DNA of 34,725 nucleotides from Mesoaciditoga lauensis cd-1655R = DSM 25116 (GCF_000745455.1 NZ_JQJI01000025.1:1-34725), one strand, 5' to 3'; counted from the first letter of the stretch, positions 23,409-32,435 are shown. Numbers and translations: made by a program. Notes: a model not told the origin generated them from the sequence alone.

Positions 23409-23731
23409 CTTTTTTCTACCTCTAAGAAGTCAGATATAAAACTCTCAATGGTATCGTCTTTCACGTTTAGATACGTTTCGCGCATTTTCATGATTTGAGC
23501 ACGGGTTTCGCTTAAAATATTTTCTTCATTTATTCTCATTCTTTCTTCTGATTCCTTCAACATCTTTCTGGCTATTTCATTTGCTTCATCTGTTTTCGAC
23601 TCGATAAGCTTTTTTCCTTCTTTTTCGGCTTTGCTTATCATCTCTTCGCTTTTGCGCTTTGCATCTTGGACGATATTTCTCGATTCCTTTTCGGAGGCCA
23701 CAAGTTCTCTTATTATGTCTTCTATCTCCAT
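23405..23731 (-). CDS. V/A-type ATPase subunit G/H (peripheral stalk coiled coil)
   Basis: A protein of 108 residues, almost entirely a charged coiled coil (EKESRNIVQDAKRKSEEMIS), with no other domain. That composition and its place as first gene of the operon mark it as the partner of subunit E in the peripheral stalk. The ribosome binding site AAGGAGGAG lies at good spacing. Position and coiled coil support the assignment more than any strict motif. Confidence 0.85.
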   Translation of the reverse strand: MEIEDIIRELVASEKESRNIVQDAKRKSEEMISKAEKEGKKLIESKTDEANEIARKMLKESEERMRINEENILSETRAQIMKMRETYLNVKDDTIESFISDFLEVEKR

Positions 23732-23774
23732 TTTTACAGCTCTCCTCCTTCCCTTTTCTTGATACTGTTCTTTT

Positions 23775-23783
23775 ATTATACCA
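23775..23783 (-). promoter_or_regulatory. Extended -10 promoter of the ATPase operon
   Basis: On the minus strand TGGTATAAT is an extended -10 element about 45 bp before the first gene. No good -35 is present at 16-18 bp, as is common for extended -10 promoters. Confidence 0.6.
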
Positions 23784-23882
23784 CTTGCAAAAATGGAGAA
23801 TGCTTTCTTCGACGATTTTCCAATACTTTTTCAAAAGATATTAACGAATTAAAATTTGTGAGGTCCCACTCAAAAAAGTTCT

Positions 23883-24116
23883 TTAACTTTGTTCTTCAAG
23901 CAATTCCGAGATTTTGTTAACCTCGTCTATTTTTTCATTCAAATCTTCAACAGCCTTTTTCACATCTATTTGGTTATCCTTTGCAAAAGATTCCAAACTG
24001 CTCATTTTTGAGCAACATGCATTAAAGCCTAATTTGAATAATTCACTTTCTAACAAAGGATTTCTTTCCATTATCTCCTTGAGTGTCATTTTCTCGTTAA
24101 TGTGATCGAATTTCAT
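23883..24116 (-). CDS. DUF1858-like small redox protein
   Basis: A protein of 77 residues. The pattern MTLKEIMERNPLLESELFKL then GFNACCSKMSSLESFA and a Leu/Glu-rich tail fits the DUF1858 (hybrid-cluster-protein-associated, ScdA N-terminal-like) domain. Family members have one or two Cys at this loop, here an adjacent Cys-Cys pair. The pair may bind a metal or form a disulfide. The ATG at 24116 is 9 bp after AGGAGG; the ATG at 24125 is too close to it. It is the last gene of the DUF302-copA operon, which suggests a role in copper handling (inference). Confidence 0.7.
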   Translation of the reverse strand: MKFDHINEKMTLKEIMERNPLLESELFKLGFNACCSKMSSLESFAKDNQIDVKKAVEDLNEKIDEVNKISELLEEQS

Positions 24117-24132
24117 CGCAATCATCCTCCTT

Positions 24133-26574
24133 TCAATCGATAGGACGTTTTTTAAGTCTCAGAGAATTCGTAACAACATTCACTGAGCTGGATGCCATTG
24201 CTATTTCAGCTATAATGGGATGCAAAAGTCCCATGCCGGCAAGTGGTATAGCCACAACGTTGTAGAAAAAAGCCCAAAACAAATTCTGGCGTATTTTCTG
24301 GAAGGTGGCTTTAGAAAGCTTTATAGCTTTAACAACACCCATCAGTTCACCTTTGACCAAAGTTATATCGCTGGCTTCTTTTGCTATATCTGTTCCGGTC
24401 CCTATGGCAATTCCAACGTTGGCTTGTTTCAAAGACGGGGCATCGTTTATTCCGTCTCCAACCATGGCAACAATTTTAGATTGCGATTGAAGTTTCTTTA
24501 TCTCTTCTATCTTGTCAGAAGGCAGTAAATTGTATCTTACGTCGTCGATGTCCATCTGGTGGGCAACAGATTTAGCCGTGAACTCGTTATCTCCCGTAAG
24601 CATAACTGTTTTTATTCCCATTTCCTTAAGTGTTCTTATCGCTTCACGTGCACCATCTTTTATGGTATCTGCCAACGCTATCATTCCAAGATACTTTCCC
24701 TTCTCTTCAAAAGCCACTATCATGGTTTTTCCTTCTGCTCCATACCTCTGGAAATCTAAAGGAACCGTGATCCCTTTTGAAGATGCAAAACGAGGACTTG
24801 TGACGAAGATCCTCTTACCATTTATAATCCCCTCTATGCCAAATCCTGGATGGACTAGAAGATCTTCCACTTTTTCAAACTTCACGCCCTTAGATTTAGC
24901 ATATTCTACGATTGCTTTTCCCAAAGGATGTTCAGAGTAATTTTCAATAGAGCCAACTATTTTGAGAAACTCATTTTCATTTACTTTCGATTCGAGATCT
25001 GTAACATGAGGAACACCATTGGTTATCGTACCCGTTTTATCGAAGACAACAGTATCAACATCTTTGGCAGTCTGCAAAGCTTCACCGGATCTGATCAGTA
25101 TTCCTTCTGAGGCGCCTTTACCTGATCCGACCATTAGAGCCGTTGGAGTTGCCAATCCAAGCGCACATGGGCAAGCTATGACAAGAGTTGCAACTGCTGC
25201 AAATATTGCTGCGGAAAGCGCATCAAGGTTGGGATCAACCCAGGGAAGAAAAGAGGAAGCCCAAACCATCATTCCGTGGCCTGCCGCAGGATTAAGAAGC
25301 CAAAAGATAAAAACTGACGCTGCGGTAAGAAGCACGACCGGTACGAAAATACCAATTATTTTATCCGCAAAGGCTTGTATGGGAACTTTAGTTCCTTGTG
25401 CTTCGTCAACTAGCTTTATCACTTGAGAAAGAAAGGTATCTTCGCCAACTCGTGTAACCCTTACCTTGATTGTGCCTAATTGGTTAACGGTAGAACCTAT
25501 TACTTCATCTCCAATAGAGCGCCTTACAGGCATCGATTCACCAGTTGCCATTGATTCGTCCACTGTGGTATCTCCATCCAATATCACGCCATCTGTTGGA
25601 ATCTGCTCTGATGGTTTTACGATCATGATATCTCCCACCGCAAGAGATTCTGTTGGTATCTCAATTTCTTTGCCATCATCGTCAAGAATACGTGCGTTTT
25701 TCGCACTCATTTGAAGAAGCTTTTTAATAGCTTCTGATGCTTTACCTTTTGCCGCAGTTTCAAGATATTTCCCCACCAAGAAGAATCCCATGATCATTGC
25801 ACCAACAGCCGAATAATCAGCTATTTTCATACCGGCAAGTGACAAAATTCCTGTTGTAAAAGATGCCGTAACTCCTAGCAAAATGAGGACATCCATATTT
25901 GTACCACGATGAATTAGCGCCACTAATCCACTTCTTATTGGGCCATATCCTATTATAAAGATAACAGGAAATGATACGATCACGCTTATCCAATCGAAAT
26001 AAGGTATTTTCAGTCCTATCATATCGACGATCATCATGATGGCAAGAGGTCCTGTGATTGCCCATGCCCAAATCATTTTTGTCTTTGCCGATTTTACTTT
26101 TTTGGCAAAATCGTCCGTGCGAGAAGTTTGTTTTTCTCGTGATATCACGAGTTCGTAGCCAGCGTTCGAAACCGCTTTTGCCATTTCGCGTTCGGAAACA
26201 ACGTTAGGATCTATCACAACGGTCGCCTTTTCTGTGGCAATGTTAACAGACACATCCGTAACCCCAGGTACTTTTTTTAACGTTTTTTCAACGGTTATTG
26301 CGCAAGAGGCGCAAGTCATACCGTTAACTTTATAAGATTTCTTCGCATTGGCATCTTCTTCTTCTATTTTGATAAGCGACGCATCATAACCTGTATTTTT
26401 AACGATGGTTATCAACTCATCAGGATCTATGTCTTCCCCTTCAACAATAGCTCTTTCCACCGCGAAATTCACGACCGCTTTGGCACCTTCAGCTTTTTTG
26501 TTTAGGGCCTTCTCAATCGTTATGGCACAAGATGCACAAGTCATTCCTTTAAGATCCAAAATTACTTTTTTCAT
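24133..26574 (-). CDS. copA: Copper-exporting P1B-type ATPase
   Basis: A protein of 813 residues. Two heavy-metal-binding domains lie at the N-terminus, each with GMTCASC (Cys13/Cys16 and Cys88/Cys91). Membrane helices follow; the ion-pathway motif CPC is at 468-470 (VIACPCALGLATPTA), TGES at 344-347, phosphorylated Asp512 in DKTGTIT, the SEHPLG motif and GDGINDAPSL. CPC with two CxxC domains is typical of Cu(I) export. The ATG at 26574 is preceded by GGAAGGAAG; an in-frame GTG at 26592 overlaps the DUF302 stop. The middle gene of a three-gene operon with a CsoR-like operator. Confidence 0.96.
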   Translation of the reverse strand: MKKVILDLKGMTCASCAITIEKALNKKAEGAKAVVNFAVERAIVEGEDIDPDELITIVKNTGYDASLIKIEEEDANAKKSYKVNGMTCASCAITVEKTLKKVPGVTDVSVNIATEKATVVIDPNVVSEREMAKAVSNAGYELVISREKQTSRTDDFAKKVKSAKTKMIWAWAITGPLAIMMIVDMIGLKIPYFDWISVIVSFPVIFIIGYGPIRSGLVALIHRGTNMDVLILLGVTASFTTGILSLAGMKIADYSAVGAMIMGFFLVGKYLETAAKGKASEAIKKLLQMSAKNARILDDDGKEIEIPTESLAVGDIMIVKPSEQIPTDGVILDGDTTVDESMATGESMPVRRSIGDEVIGSTVNQLGTIKVRVTRVGEDTFLSQVIKLVDEAQGTKVPIQAFADKIIGIFVPVVLLTAASVFIFWLLNPAAGHGMMVWASSFLPWVDPNLDALSAAIFAAVATLVIACPCALGLATPTALMVGSGKGASEGILIRSGEALQTAKDVDTVVFDKTGTITNGVPHVTDLESKVNENEFLKIVGSIENYSEHPLGKAIVEYAKSKGVKFEKVEDLLVHPGFGIEGIINGKRIFVTSPRFASSKGITVPLDFQRYGAEGKTMIVAFEEKGKYLGMIALADTIKDGAREAIRTLKEMGIKTVMLTGDNEFTAKSVAHQMDIDDVRYNLLPSDKIEEIKKLQSQSKIVAMVGDGINDAPSLKQANVGIAIGTGTDIAKEASDITLVKGELMGVVKAIKLSKATFQKIRQNLFWAFFYNVVAIPLAGMGLLHPIIAEIAMASSSVNVVTNSLRLKKRPID

Positions 26575-26588
26575 TTTACTTCCTTCCT

Positions 26589-26978
26589 TCACGAAGAGGA
26601 CAATGCCATGGAAATTCTCTCTAAGGCATCTCCAACATCCTTTAAAATTTCCAACATTTCTGAAGAGGCGCTTTCAATGAAAGATGTTGGCTGCACATAG
26701 ACCACTTTGTATGCTCCATTTTCTTCAAAGATCCCCATTTTACATGGAAGGTATATGCCAATTGATGTGTCTAACAAGAGTATTTTCTCAGCATTAGATG
26801 GATTACATATATCCACAACGTAGACATTACTATCGCATTTTTTACCTTTCGAAGTTAGTATTTTTTTGAAATCGTACTCTGCCAAAATTGAAAAACCTTC
26901 TGTTTCAATTGCATTTTTGAAATCTTCCTTCAAAGATTCAAAATCCTTTCCTTTCAGAGTTTTCTTTATCATTTTCAT
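26589..26978 (-). CDS. DUF302-family protein
   Basis: A protein of 129 residues. The sequence has the DUF302 pattern: a lysine-rich start, GFSILAEYDFKKIL, VYVVDICNPSNAEKIL, GIYLPCKMGIFEENG and VVYVQPTSF. Members are often found with copper or other redox stress genes, with no settled function. The single conserved LPC Cys could be a ligand. AAGGAGG lies 8 bp before the ATG. It is the first gene after the CsoR-like operator, in an operon with copA. Confidence 0.8.
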   Translation of the reverse strand: MKMIKKTLKGKDFESLKEDFKNAIETEGFSILAEYDFKKILTSKGKKCDSNVYVVDICNPSNAEKILLLDTSIGIYLPCKMGIFEENGAYKVVYVQPTSFIESASSEMLEILKDVGDALERISMALSSS

Positions 26979-27000
26979 ATTCTAGTACCTCCTTATGTTA

Positions 27001-27024
27001 TTCCCTCCCACCCGGGGGGGCTAC
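27001..27024. promoter_or_regulatory. CsoR-like operator of the copA operon
   Basis: On the minus strand the block reads GTAGCCCCCCCGGGTGGGAG plus GGAA, a GC-rich pseudo-palindrome of C-run then G-run with TA-rich edges, in an otherwise AT-rich intergenic region. It lies just downstream of the promoter and upstream of the DUF302 gene. Known CsoR sites have the same form. A matching site is at 33915-33935. Confidence 0.65.
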
Positions 27025-27028
27025 TTAT

Positions 27029-27056
27029 ACAATACACCTTTGCCGTTTCCGACCAA
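27029..27056 (-). promoter_or_regulatory. Promoter of the DUF302-copA operon
   Basis: On the minus strand TTGGTC (27051-27056) and TATTGT (27029-27034) are 16 bp apart. The surrounding TTAATTGGTCGGAAAC is almost the same as at the second copper operon (TTAATTGTTTGGAAAC). Confidence 0.5.
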
Positions 27057-27117
27057 TTAACTTTAGATAACAAAATGTTTACAGAGTTCTCTTACGGTCT
27101 TCTTTACATTTTTTCTC

Positions 27118-27146
27118 TTGAAATCTATACCAAAAAGGTATAAAAT
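27118..27146 (+). promoter_or_regulatory. Promoter of the suf operon with embedded palindrome
   Basis: TTGAAA (27118-27123) and TAAAAT (27141-27146), 17 bp apart. The spacer holds the perfect palindrome TATACC-AAAAA-GGTATA (27126-27142), which reaches the -10 box. Just downstream the 10-mer TAGGATTAAA is repeated in tandem (27152-27161, 27162-27171). Both are candidate regulator sites, for example of an Rrf2/IscR-type protein that is not encoded here. Confidence 0.65.
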
Positions 27147-27198
27147 ATAGTTAGGATTAAATAGGATTAAAATAGTTGACTTTTGAAAGGAGGCAACA

Positions 27199-27936
27199 AT
27201 GACATTATTAGAAATAGAGAATCTTCATGCTGAAGTTAGGGGAAGAGAAATTATAAAAGGACTTGATTTAAAAATCAATTGTGGTGAAGTACATGCTGTA
27301 ATGGGGCCGAACGGTGCGGGAAAAACAACATTGGCTAATTTGATAATGGGAAACCCAAACTATAAAATTACAGCTGGCAAGATTTTGTTTAAAGGGAAAA
27401 ACATTGTTGGTCTGCCTGTAAACGAGCGAGCAAAACTTGGTGTTTTTCAATCTTTTCAATATCCAGAAGAAATACCCGGTGTAACTGTGAGAAACTTTTT
27501 AAAACTTGCCTACGACATTTTGCATCCAAATGAAAAGAAAAGTGTTTTTGATTTCGGCGATATGTTGTTGAGGGTGGCAAACAAATTGAAAATTGATAGT
27601 TCTTTTTTGGATAGAGATATAAATGTTGGTTTTTCAGGTGGGGAAAGGAAAAAAATAGAAATACTACAGTTAAATATTCTCAAACCCCAACTTGCTGTAT
27701 TGGACGAAACAGATTCCGGACTTGATATAGATGCTTTAAAAATTGTTGCTAAAGGCGTAAACAACATTTTGAGTTCAGGAGTTAGTGTTTTGCTTATAAC
27801 GCATTACAACAGAATACTTGAATACATCAATCCGAATTTTGTGCATGTTTTTGTGAATGGAAGGATAGTAAAAACAGGGGGTCCAGAGATCGCCAAAGTA
27901 CTTGAAGCCAAAGGATATGAATCGTTTGCATATTGA
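27199..27936 (+). CDS. sufC: SufC, ABC-type ATPase of the Fe-S assembly scaffold
   Basis: A protein of 245 residues. Walker A is GPNGAGKTTLANLIMGNP (35-52), the signature FSGGERKKIEILQL and Walker B LAVLDETDSGLDIDAL, where ETDSGLDID is characteristic of SufC. It is a soluble ATPase that works with SufB and SufD to build Fe-S clusters. AAAGGAGG precedes the ATG. First gene of sufCBDSU with 10 bp to sufB. Confidence 0.96.
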   Translation: MTLLEIENLHAEVRGREIIKGLDLKINCGEVHAVMGPNGAGKTTLANLIMGNPNYKITAGKILFKGKNIVGLPVNERAKLGVFQSFQYPEEIPGVTVRNFLKLAYDILHPNEKKSVFDFGDMLLRVANKLKIDSSFLDRDINVGFSGGERKKIEILQLNILKPQLAVLDETDSGLDIDALKIVAKGVNNILSSGVSVLLITHYNRILEYINPNFVHVFVNGRIVKTGGPEIAKVLEAKGYESFAY

Positions 27937-27946
27937 GGAGGTTATC

Positions 27947-29320
27947 ATGAGAAAAAAAGTGGATAGAGAGCAAAGTTCAAATGTCATCCTCAAAAATTCA
28001 AATGAATTAAGCAAAAAGCTTATAGAAGAAATATCGTATAACAAAGGAGAACCTCTTTGGATGAAAGAACTTAGACTTAAATCCCTTGACATTTTTTTAA
28101 ACAAACCGAATCCAAATTTTGGAGTCGATCTTTCAAAATTAGATATCAATGAAATTATTCCATATCTTAAACCGAATGCTGAAAAAAGCAGAAGTTGGGA
28201 TGATGTTCCTGAAAACATAAAAGAGACATTTGAAAAGCTTGGCATTCCAGAAGCCGAGCGAAAGGTTCTTTCTGGCGTCGGCGCACAATACGATTCAGAA
28301 ATAGTCTATCAAAATATAAAAGAGCATCTTTCAAAATTGGGAGTCATATTTTTAGATATGGAAAGCGCGGTCAGAGAATATCCTCAATTAGTCAAGAAGT
28401 ACTTCATGCAAGCGGTTCCGCCGACAGATCATAAATTTGCTGCTCTTCATGGTGCTGTTTGGAGCGGAGGATCTTTCGTTTATGTACCCGAAAACGTTGA
28501 GGTGCCGATGCCATTGCAAGCTTACTTTATGATGGCATCACCAGGCATAGGTCAATTCGAACATACTCTTATCATTTTAGAAAGAGGAGCAAAACTTCAT
28601 TTTATAGAAGGGTGTTCTGCTCCAAAATATAGCGTTTCAAACCTTCATAGCGGCATGGTAGAAATATTTGTTGGTGAAGGAGCTACAATGCGCTACAGCA
28701 CTATCCAAAATTGGTCAAAAAATACTTACAATTTAAACACAAAACGTGCGCTCGTCAATAAAGACGCCACTATGATTTGGGTTTCAGGCTCTATAGGTTC
28801 ATCTAAAACCATGCTTTATCCAACAAGTATTTTAAAGGGAAATGGAGCGCGTGCAGAACATTTGAACATTACCTATGCTGGGAGAGAACAACATTTGGAT
28901 ACAGGTTCAAAAGTCATTCATCTTGCTCCTTATACTTCTTCAAAAATTGATGCACGAAGCATAAGCTCCAATGGAGGATGGTCTTTCTATCGAGGACTCT
29001 TGAAAGTCTCGCAAGATGCTCTTCATGTCAAATCAAGTGTTGAATGCTCTGCATTAATGTTAGATGGTGAATCAGCGTCTGACACATTACCAATCATGGA
29101 GATCATGAATAATGAGGCCGATGTGGGTCACGAGGCACGCGTTGGAAGAATAAAAGAAGAACAAATTTATTACCTCATGAGTCGGGGATTGAATGAGAAC
29201 GATGCTAAGGCAATGATAGTTCGGGGATTCATGGCACCTATTGTTAAACAGTTGCCGTTGGAATACGCAATAGAATTCAACAGACTTGTAAGTATGAACT
29301 TCGAGTCTAGCTTGGGGTGA
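27947..29320 (+). CDS. sufB: SufB, Fe-S cluster scaffold subunit
   Basis: A protein of 457 residues. Family landmarks run through the protein: AALHGAVWSGGSFVYVPENV, FEHTLIILERGAKLHFIEGC with its CSAPKYS segment, NWSKNTYNLNTKRA, and near the end DVGHEARVGRIKEEQIYYLM with SRGL. These are SufB-type, not SufD-type. GAGGAGG sits just before the ATG at 27947. The stop is TGA overlapping the sufD start as TGATG. Confidence 0.96.
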   Translation: MRKKVDREQSSNVILKNSNELSKKLIEEISYNKGEPLWMKELRLKSLDIFLNKPNPNFGVDLSKLDINEIIPYLKPNAEKSRSWDDVPENIKETFEKLGIPEAERKVLSGVGAQYDSEIVYQNIKEHLSKLGVIFLDMESAVREYPQLVKKYFMQAVPPTDHKFAALHGAVWSGGSFVYVPENVEVPMPLQAYFMMASPGIGQFEHTLIILERGAKLHFIEGCSAPKYSVSNLHSGMVEIFVGEGATMRYSTIQNWSKNTYNLNTKRALVNKDATMIWVSGSIGSSKTMLYPTSILKGNGARAEHLNITYAGREQHLDTGSKVIHLAPYTSSKIDARSISSNGGWSFYRGLLKVSQDALHVKSSVECSALMLDGESASDTLPIMEIMNNEADVGHEARVGRIKEEQIYYLMSRGLNENDAKAMIVRGFMAPIVKQLPLEYAIEFNRLVSMNFESSLG

Positions 29321-30477
29321 TGAAGATGGAAATGACGATGGTCAAACCTGAAGTGAAAACTTTTCGCCCCCTTTACGATTATGATGAGAAAGAAGCGAAA
29401 AGGCTTGGACTTTTCAAATGGAGAAAACCTTTCATAAAAAAATATGCACGAATTGGTTTTCCCACATGGAAACGCTTAAAACTCTCACAAGTGCCTCTGG
29501 GAAAGTTAAAAACGTACAAAGGAAATTTTTTAGAGGGAAATGCAAGCATCCTTGAAACTTTTACTAACGCGGTTCGGAAAAATATCGTCAAGGAATTTCA
29601 AGAGATGCCTCACTATGGAGCTCATCCCAAATTCACGCTAATGTCCCAAGCATTTTTCACCACTGGCTTTTTTATTAAATCTCTTGATCGTAGCAAGGTA
29701 TATGCACACTATGATCTCGAACTCAATCCCAATACGATAGAAAATTCATTTGTCGTTGTTAAAAGCGGATCGGAACTCACGCTGGTGCGTGAGATCACAG
29801 GGAAGGGAAACATGAGGGTCTCTTCTACAAAATTTTTAGTAGAAGATGGAGCAAAACTGAATTTCTTTAACATATTCATCTCTCCTGACACATCTTTTTC
29901 AATAGATTCAAATATATACAATATAGGAAAAGACGCCAATGTGAAAGTTTATGACGTACTCTTAGGTGGAAAGAAAGTTGCATCAAATCACGAATTCAAT
30001 CTTGTTGGAATGAACGCTGCTGCAAATCTTTCCTCTTTTTACTTCGAGACAGGACAAGAACGAGCCGATCTGGAATATAAATTAATTCACGATGCGCCAG
30101 AAACAACAGGTTACTTGGAGGGAAATGGTGTGGTTAATGAAGAATCTTATGTGGTATTTAGGGGAAATATATGGATCCCCGCGAAATCATATGGAGTAAA
30201 ATCACGAGAAAAAAGTCATGCCATTAATTTGTCCCCTAAAGCACGAGTAGATGCTATTCCTTCGTTAAGCGTTAGAAACAATGCCGTAAATGCCGAACAT
30301 GCTGCATCAATTGGTAATTTAGACGATAAAAAACTTTATTACATGATGTCACGAGGTCTCAGCAGAGAAGAAGCGTTAAAAACCATCATAGAGGGTATGT
30401 TTGAACCCCTTATGAGAATGATTCCAATAAAATCTGTAAAGAAGGATGTCAAAAATGGAATCATCAGTAGGATCTAG
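29320..30477 (+). CDS. sufD: SufD, Fe-S cluster scaffold subunit
   Basis: A protein of about 385 residues, a paralogue of SufB. The N-terminal part is unlike SufB (KTFRPLYDYDEKEAKRLGLF), and the C-terminal half has the shared beta-helix with AINLSPKARVDAIPSLSV, NAEHAASIGNLDDKKLYYMM and SRGLSREEA. It forms the SufBCD complex. The start is one of several close ATG codons; I take the TGATG overlap at 29320, with ATG 29326 a good alternative since GGGGTGA lies before it. The end overlaps the sufS start region. Confidence 0.95.
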   Translation: MKMEMTMVKPEVKTFRPLYDYDEKEAKRLGLFKWRKPFIKKYARIGFPTWKRLKLSQVPLGKLKTYKGNFLEGNASILETFTNAVRKNIVKEFQEMPHYGAHPKFTLMSQAFFTTGFFIKSLDRSKVYAHYDLELNPNTIENSFVVVKSGSELTLVREITGKGNMRVSSTKFLVEDGAKLNFFNIFISPDTSFSIDSNIYNIGKDANVKVYDVLLGGKKVASNHEFNLVGMNAAANLSSFYFETGQERADLEYKLIHDAPETTGYLEGNGVVNEESYVVFRGNIWIPAKSYGVKSREKSHAINLSPKARVDAIPSLSVRNNAVNAEHAASIGNLDDKKLYYMMSRGLSREEALKTIIEGMFEPLMRMIPIKSVKKDVKNGIISRI

Positions 30478-31684
30478 AATAAAAGCGGATTTTCCAATCT
30501 TATCGACTATATTCGAAGATGGGCAAAAATTGGTCTACCTCGATAACGCAGCAACGACTCAAAAACCAAAATGTGTGATCGAGAGAATCAATCATTTTTA
30601 CACTTTTGAAAATGCTAACGTTTCAAGAGGCGCACATCGATTGGGAAACATTTCTACTGTAGAATACAAAAATGCAAGAAAAAAAGTGGCAAAATTCATA
30701 AACGCTCAGCCATCGGAAATAACATTCACTTCTGGCACGACCGAATCTATAAATGCCGTTGTTTACATTTGGGGAGAGGAAAACATTCATGAAAATGATG
30801 AAATTCTTGTTTTAGAAAGTGAACATCACAGCAACTTTGTTCCATGGCAGCAGTTAGCGAAAAGGAAAAAAGCCGTTTTTAAAGTTTTGAAGGTAGAAGA
30901 TGATGGAACGATTGATCTAAAAAAGTTCAAAATGGCCGTTACACAAAGAACGAGAGTGGTAGCTTTTGCTCATGCCACCAATACTTTTGGAGTGATACAT
31001 CCTATTCATGAAATGATAGAAATCGCGCATTCACGGAGAGCGATAACTGTTGTTGATGGAGCACAATCTGTACCTCATATTCCAACAGATATAAAAGAAA
31101 TGGGTGCGGATTTTCTGGCTTTTTCAGGTCATAAAATGCTTGGCCCGATGGGTATAGGTGTGTTGTACGTGTCAAAGAATAGAATGAATGAACTTAGGCC
31201 ATTTCTAATGGGAGGTGGCATGATCGATGAAGTAAAAAATGACTTTACAAAATTCGCGCTGCCACCTGAAAAATTCGAAGCCGGAACTCCAAATGTTGCG
31301 GGCGCAGTGGGATTGGCGACAGCCATTGAATATTTGGAAAAAATTCAAATGAAAAATGTACTTTCTCATGATCATGAACTCTTGGAATACGTTTACAAAA
31401 GGTTGACAGAGGTGAAAGATTTAAAACTATATGGACCACGAAAACTTAAAGATCGCGTTGGTGTTCTTTCATTTAACATAAAGGACATTCATCCTCATGA
31501 TGTTGCGACTATTTTAGACGCTCAAGGAGTTGCTATTAGAGCAGGTCATCACTGTGCCCAACCGTTGCTGGCACAACTTAAAATATATTACACTGCACGT
31601 GCAAGCTTTTACATTTACAATACTAAAGAAGATATTGATTCCCTTGTAAATGCTGTAGAAGAGGTAAAAAGGAGGTTTGCATGA
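30455..31684 (+). CDS. sufS: SufS, cysteine desulfurase (group II)
   Basis: A protein of 409 residues. It is a PLP enzyme that takes sulfur from cysteine. The start is like SufS: YLDNAATTQKP; then SRGAHRLG, FTSGTTESIN, VDGAQSVPH and FSGHKMLGPMG with PLP Lys227. Active-site Cys367 is in IRAGHHCAQP, the group II pattern. The ATG at 30455 has GAAGG 9 bp before it and overlaps the sufD end by 23 bp. An ATGA overlap follows with sufU, its sulfur acceptor. Confidence 0.96.
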   Translation: MESSVGSRIKADFPILSTIFEDGQKLVYLDNAATTQKPKCVIERINHFYTFENANVSRGAHRLGNISTVEYKNARKKVAKFINAQPSEITFTSGTTESINAVVYIWGEENIHENDEILVLESEHHSNFVPWQQLAKRKKAVFKVLKVEDDGTIDLKKFKMAVTQRTRVVAFAHATNTFGVIHPIHEMIEIAHSRRAITVVDGAQSVPHIPTDIKEMGADFLAFSGHKMLGPMGIGVLYVSKNRMNELRPFLMGGGMIDEVKNDFTKFALPPEKFEAGTPNVAGAVGLATAIEYLEKIQMKNVLSHDHELLEYVYKRLTEVKDLKLYGPRKLKDRVGVLSFNIKDIHPHDVATILDAQGVAIRAGHHCAQPLLAQLKIYYTARASFYIYNTKEDIDSLVNAVEEVKRRFA

Positions 31685-32109
31685 TGGATATATCGGATCT
31701 CTATACAGAAATCATAATGGATCATCAAAAAAATCCAAGAAATTATGGAATGATCGAAAATAAAGATAGGGAAGTTCATCTTACCAATTCTTCGTGTGGA
31801 GATGAAATATTCCTCCAAGTAAAATTAAATAGAGAGAAAATACAAGACATAGCTTTCTATGGTCATGGATGTGCAATATGCACTGCTTCCGCATCGATAA
31901 TGACTGATCTTGTAAAAGGTATATCCCGCGAAAAAGCTCTGGAATTTTATGAAGAATTTATCCAAATGGTTAGAAGTGGAAAGAAACCTTCTTCTTTTCT
32001 AAAAGATGCGCGCGTTTTCGAAGGGGTATCTCAATATCCTCTAAGGGTGAAATGCGCCACTCTTGCGTGGCATGCTTTAAAAAAAGCTATTACAATCGAA
32101 GAAAAATAA
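31681..32109 (+). CDS. sufU: SufU, sulfur acceptor of SufS
   Basis: A protein of 142 residues. Three or four Cys of the SufU/IscU-like zinc site are present: Cys39 in SSCGDE with Asp41, Cys64 and Cys67 in HGCAICTAS, and Cys125 in RVKCATLAW. SufU takes persulfide sulfur from SufS, with Zn exchange of ligands. The start is ATG after AAAAGGAGGTTTGC, overlapping sufS by ATGA. It is the last gene; no clear terminator lies in the short gap to the convergent csoR gene. Confidence 0.95.
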   Translation: MMDISDLYTEIIMDHQKNPRNYGMIENKDREVHLTNSSCGDEIFLQVKLNREKIQDIAFYGHGCAICTASASIMTDLVKGISREKALEFYEEFIQMVRSGKKPSSFLKDARVFEGVSQYPLRVKCATLAWHALKKAITIEEK

Positions 32110-32123
32110 TTCCTACCTTAACC

Positions 32124-32435
32124 TCACATGTTAGTTTTTTCCATGTATTTCATGATCTTTTTCAATTCCAACAGTTTTTCCTCTACATTACCAGTTTCTA
32201 CAGCTTCTCTTACGCAAGTTTCAATATGTTTGTTTATCACACTGGTGTTGGCTTTCTTCAAGATTGAAATAACCGCAAGAAGCTGCGTGGAAATGTCCAC
32301 ACAATAACGTTCTTCTTCAATCATCCTTATAATTGCATCCAAATGGCCACGTGCGGTTTTTAAAAGCCTTAAAGCCTCTTCATGTTTATGAACATGTTTC
32401 TTTTCCGATGGTTTTGAATGGGTTTTATGTTCCAT
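32124..32435 (-). CDS. csoR: CsoR-type copper-sensing repressor
   Basis: A protein of 103 residues, all helical (DUF156). The core is LKTARGHLDAIIRMIEEERY, then Cys45 (YCVDIS), His70 (NKHIETC) and Cys74. The spacing of 25 and 4 residues equals that of the Cu(I) ligands Cys36-His61-Cys65 of the known CsoR, so this is a copper type. The N-terminal 20 residues are His- and Lys-rich. Cu(I) binding would release DNA. It is the last gene of the copper operon and likely controls that operon and the copA operon. Ribosome binding site AAAAGGAGAGC. Confidence 0.93.
   Translation of the reverse strand: MEHKTHSKPSEKKHVHKHEEALRLLKTARGHLDAIIRMIEEERYCVDISTQLLAVISILKKANTSVINKHIETCVREAVETGNVEEKLLELKKIMKYMEKTNM

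Noticed and set aside
27016-27024. Run of G as an assembly artefact
   Set aside because: The C-run/G-run block has a counterpart at 33915-33935 with the same surroundings, so it is better read as an operator.
32110-32123. Terminator between sufU and csoR
   Set aside because: The 14-bp gap holds no hairpin; the convergent genes may overlap in transcription.
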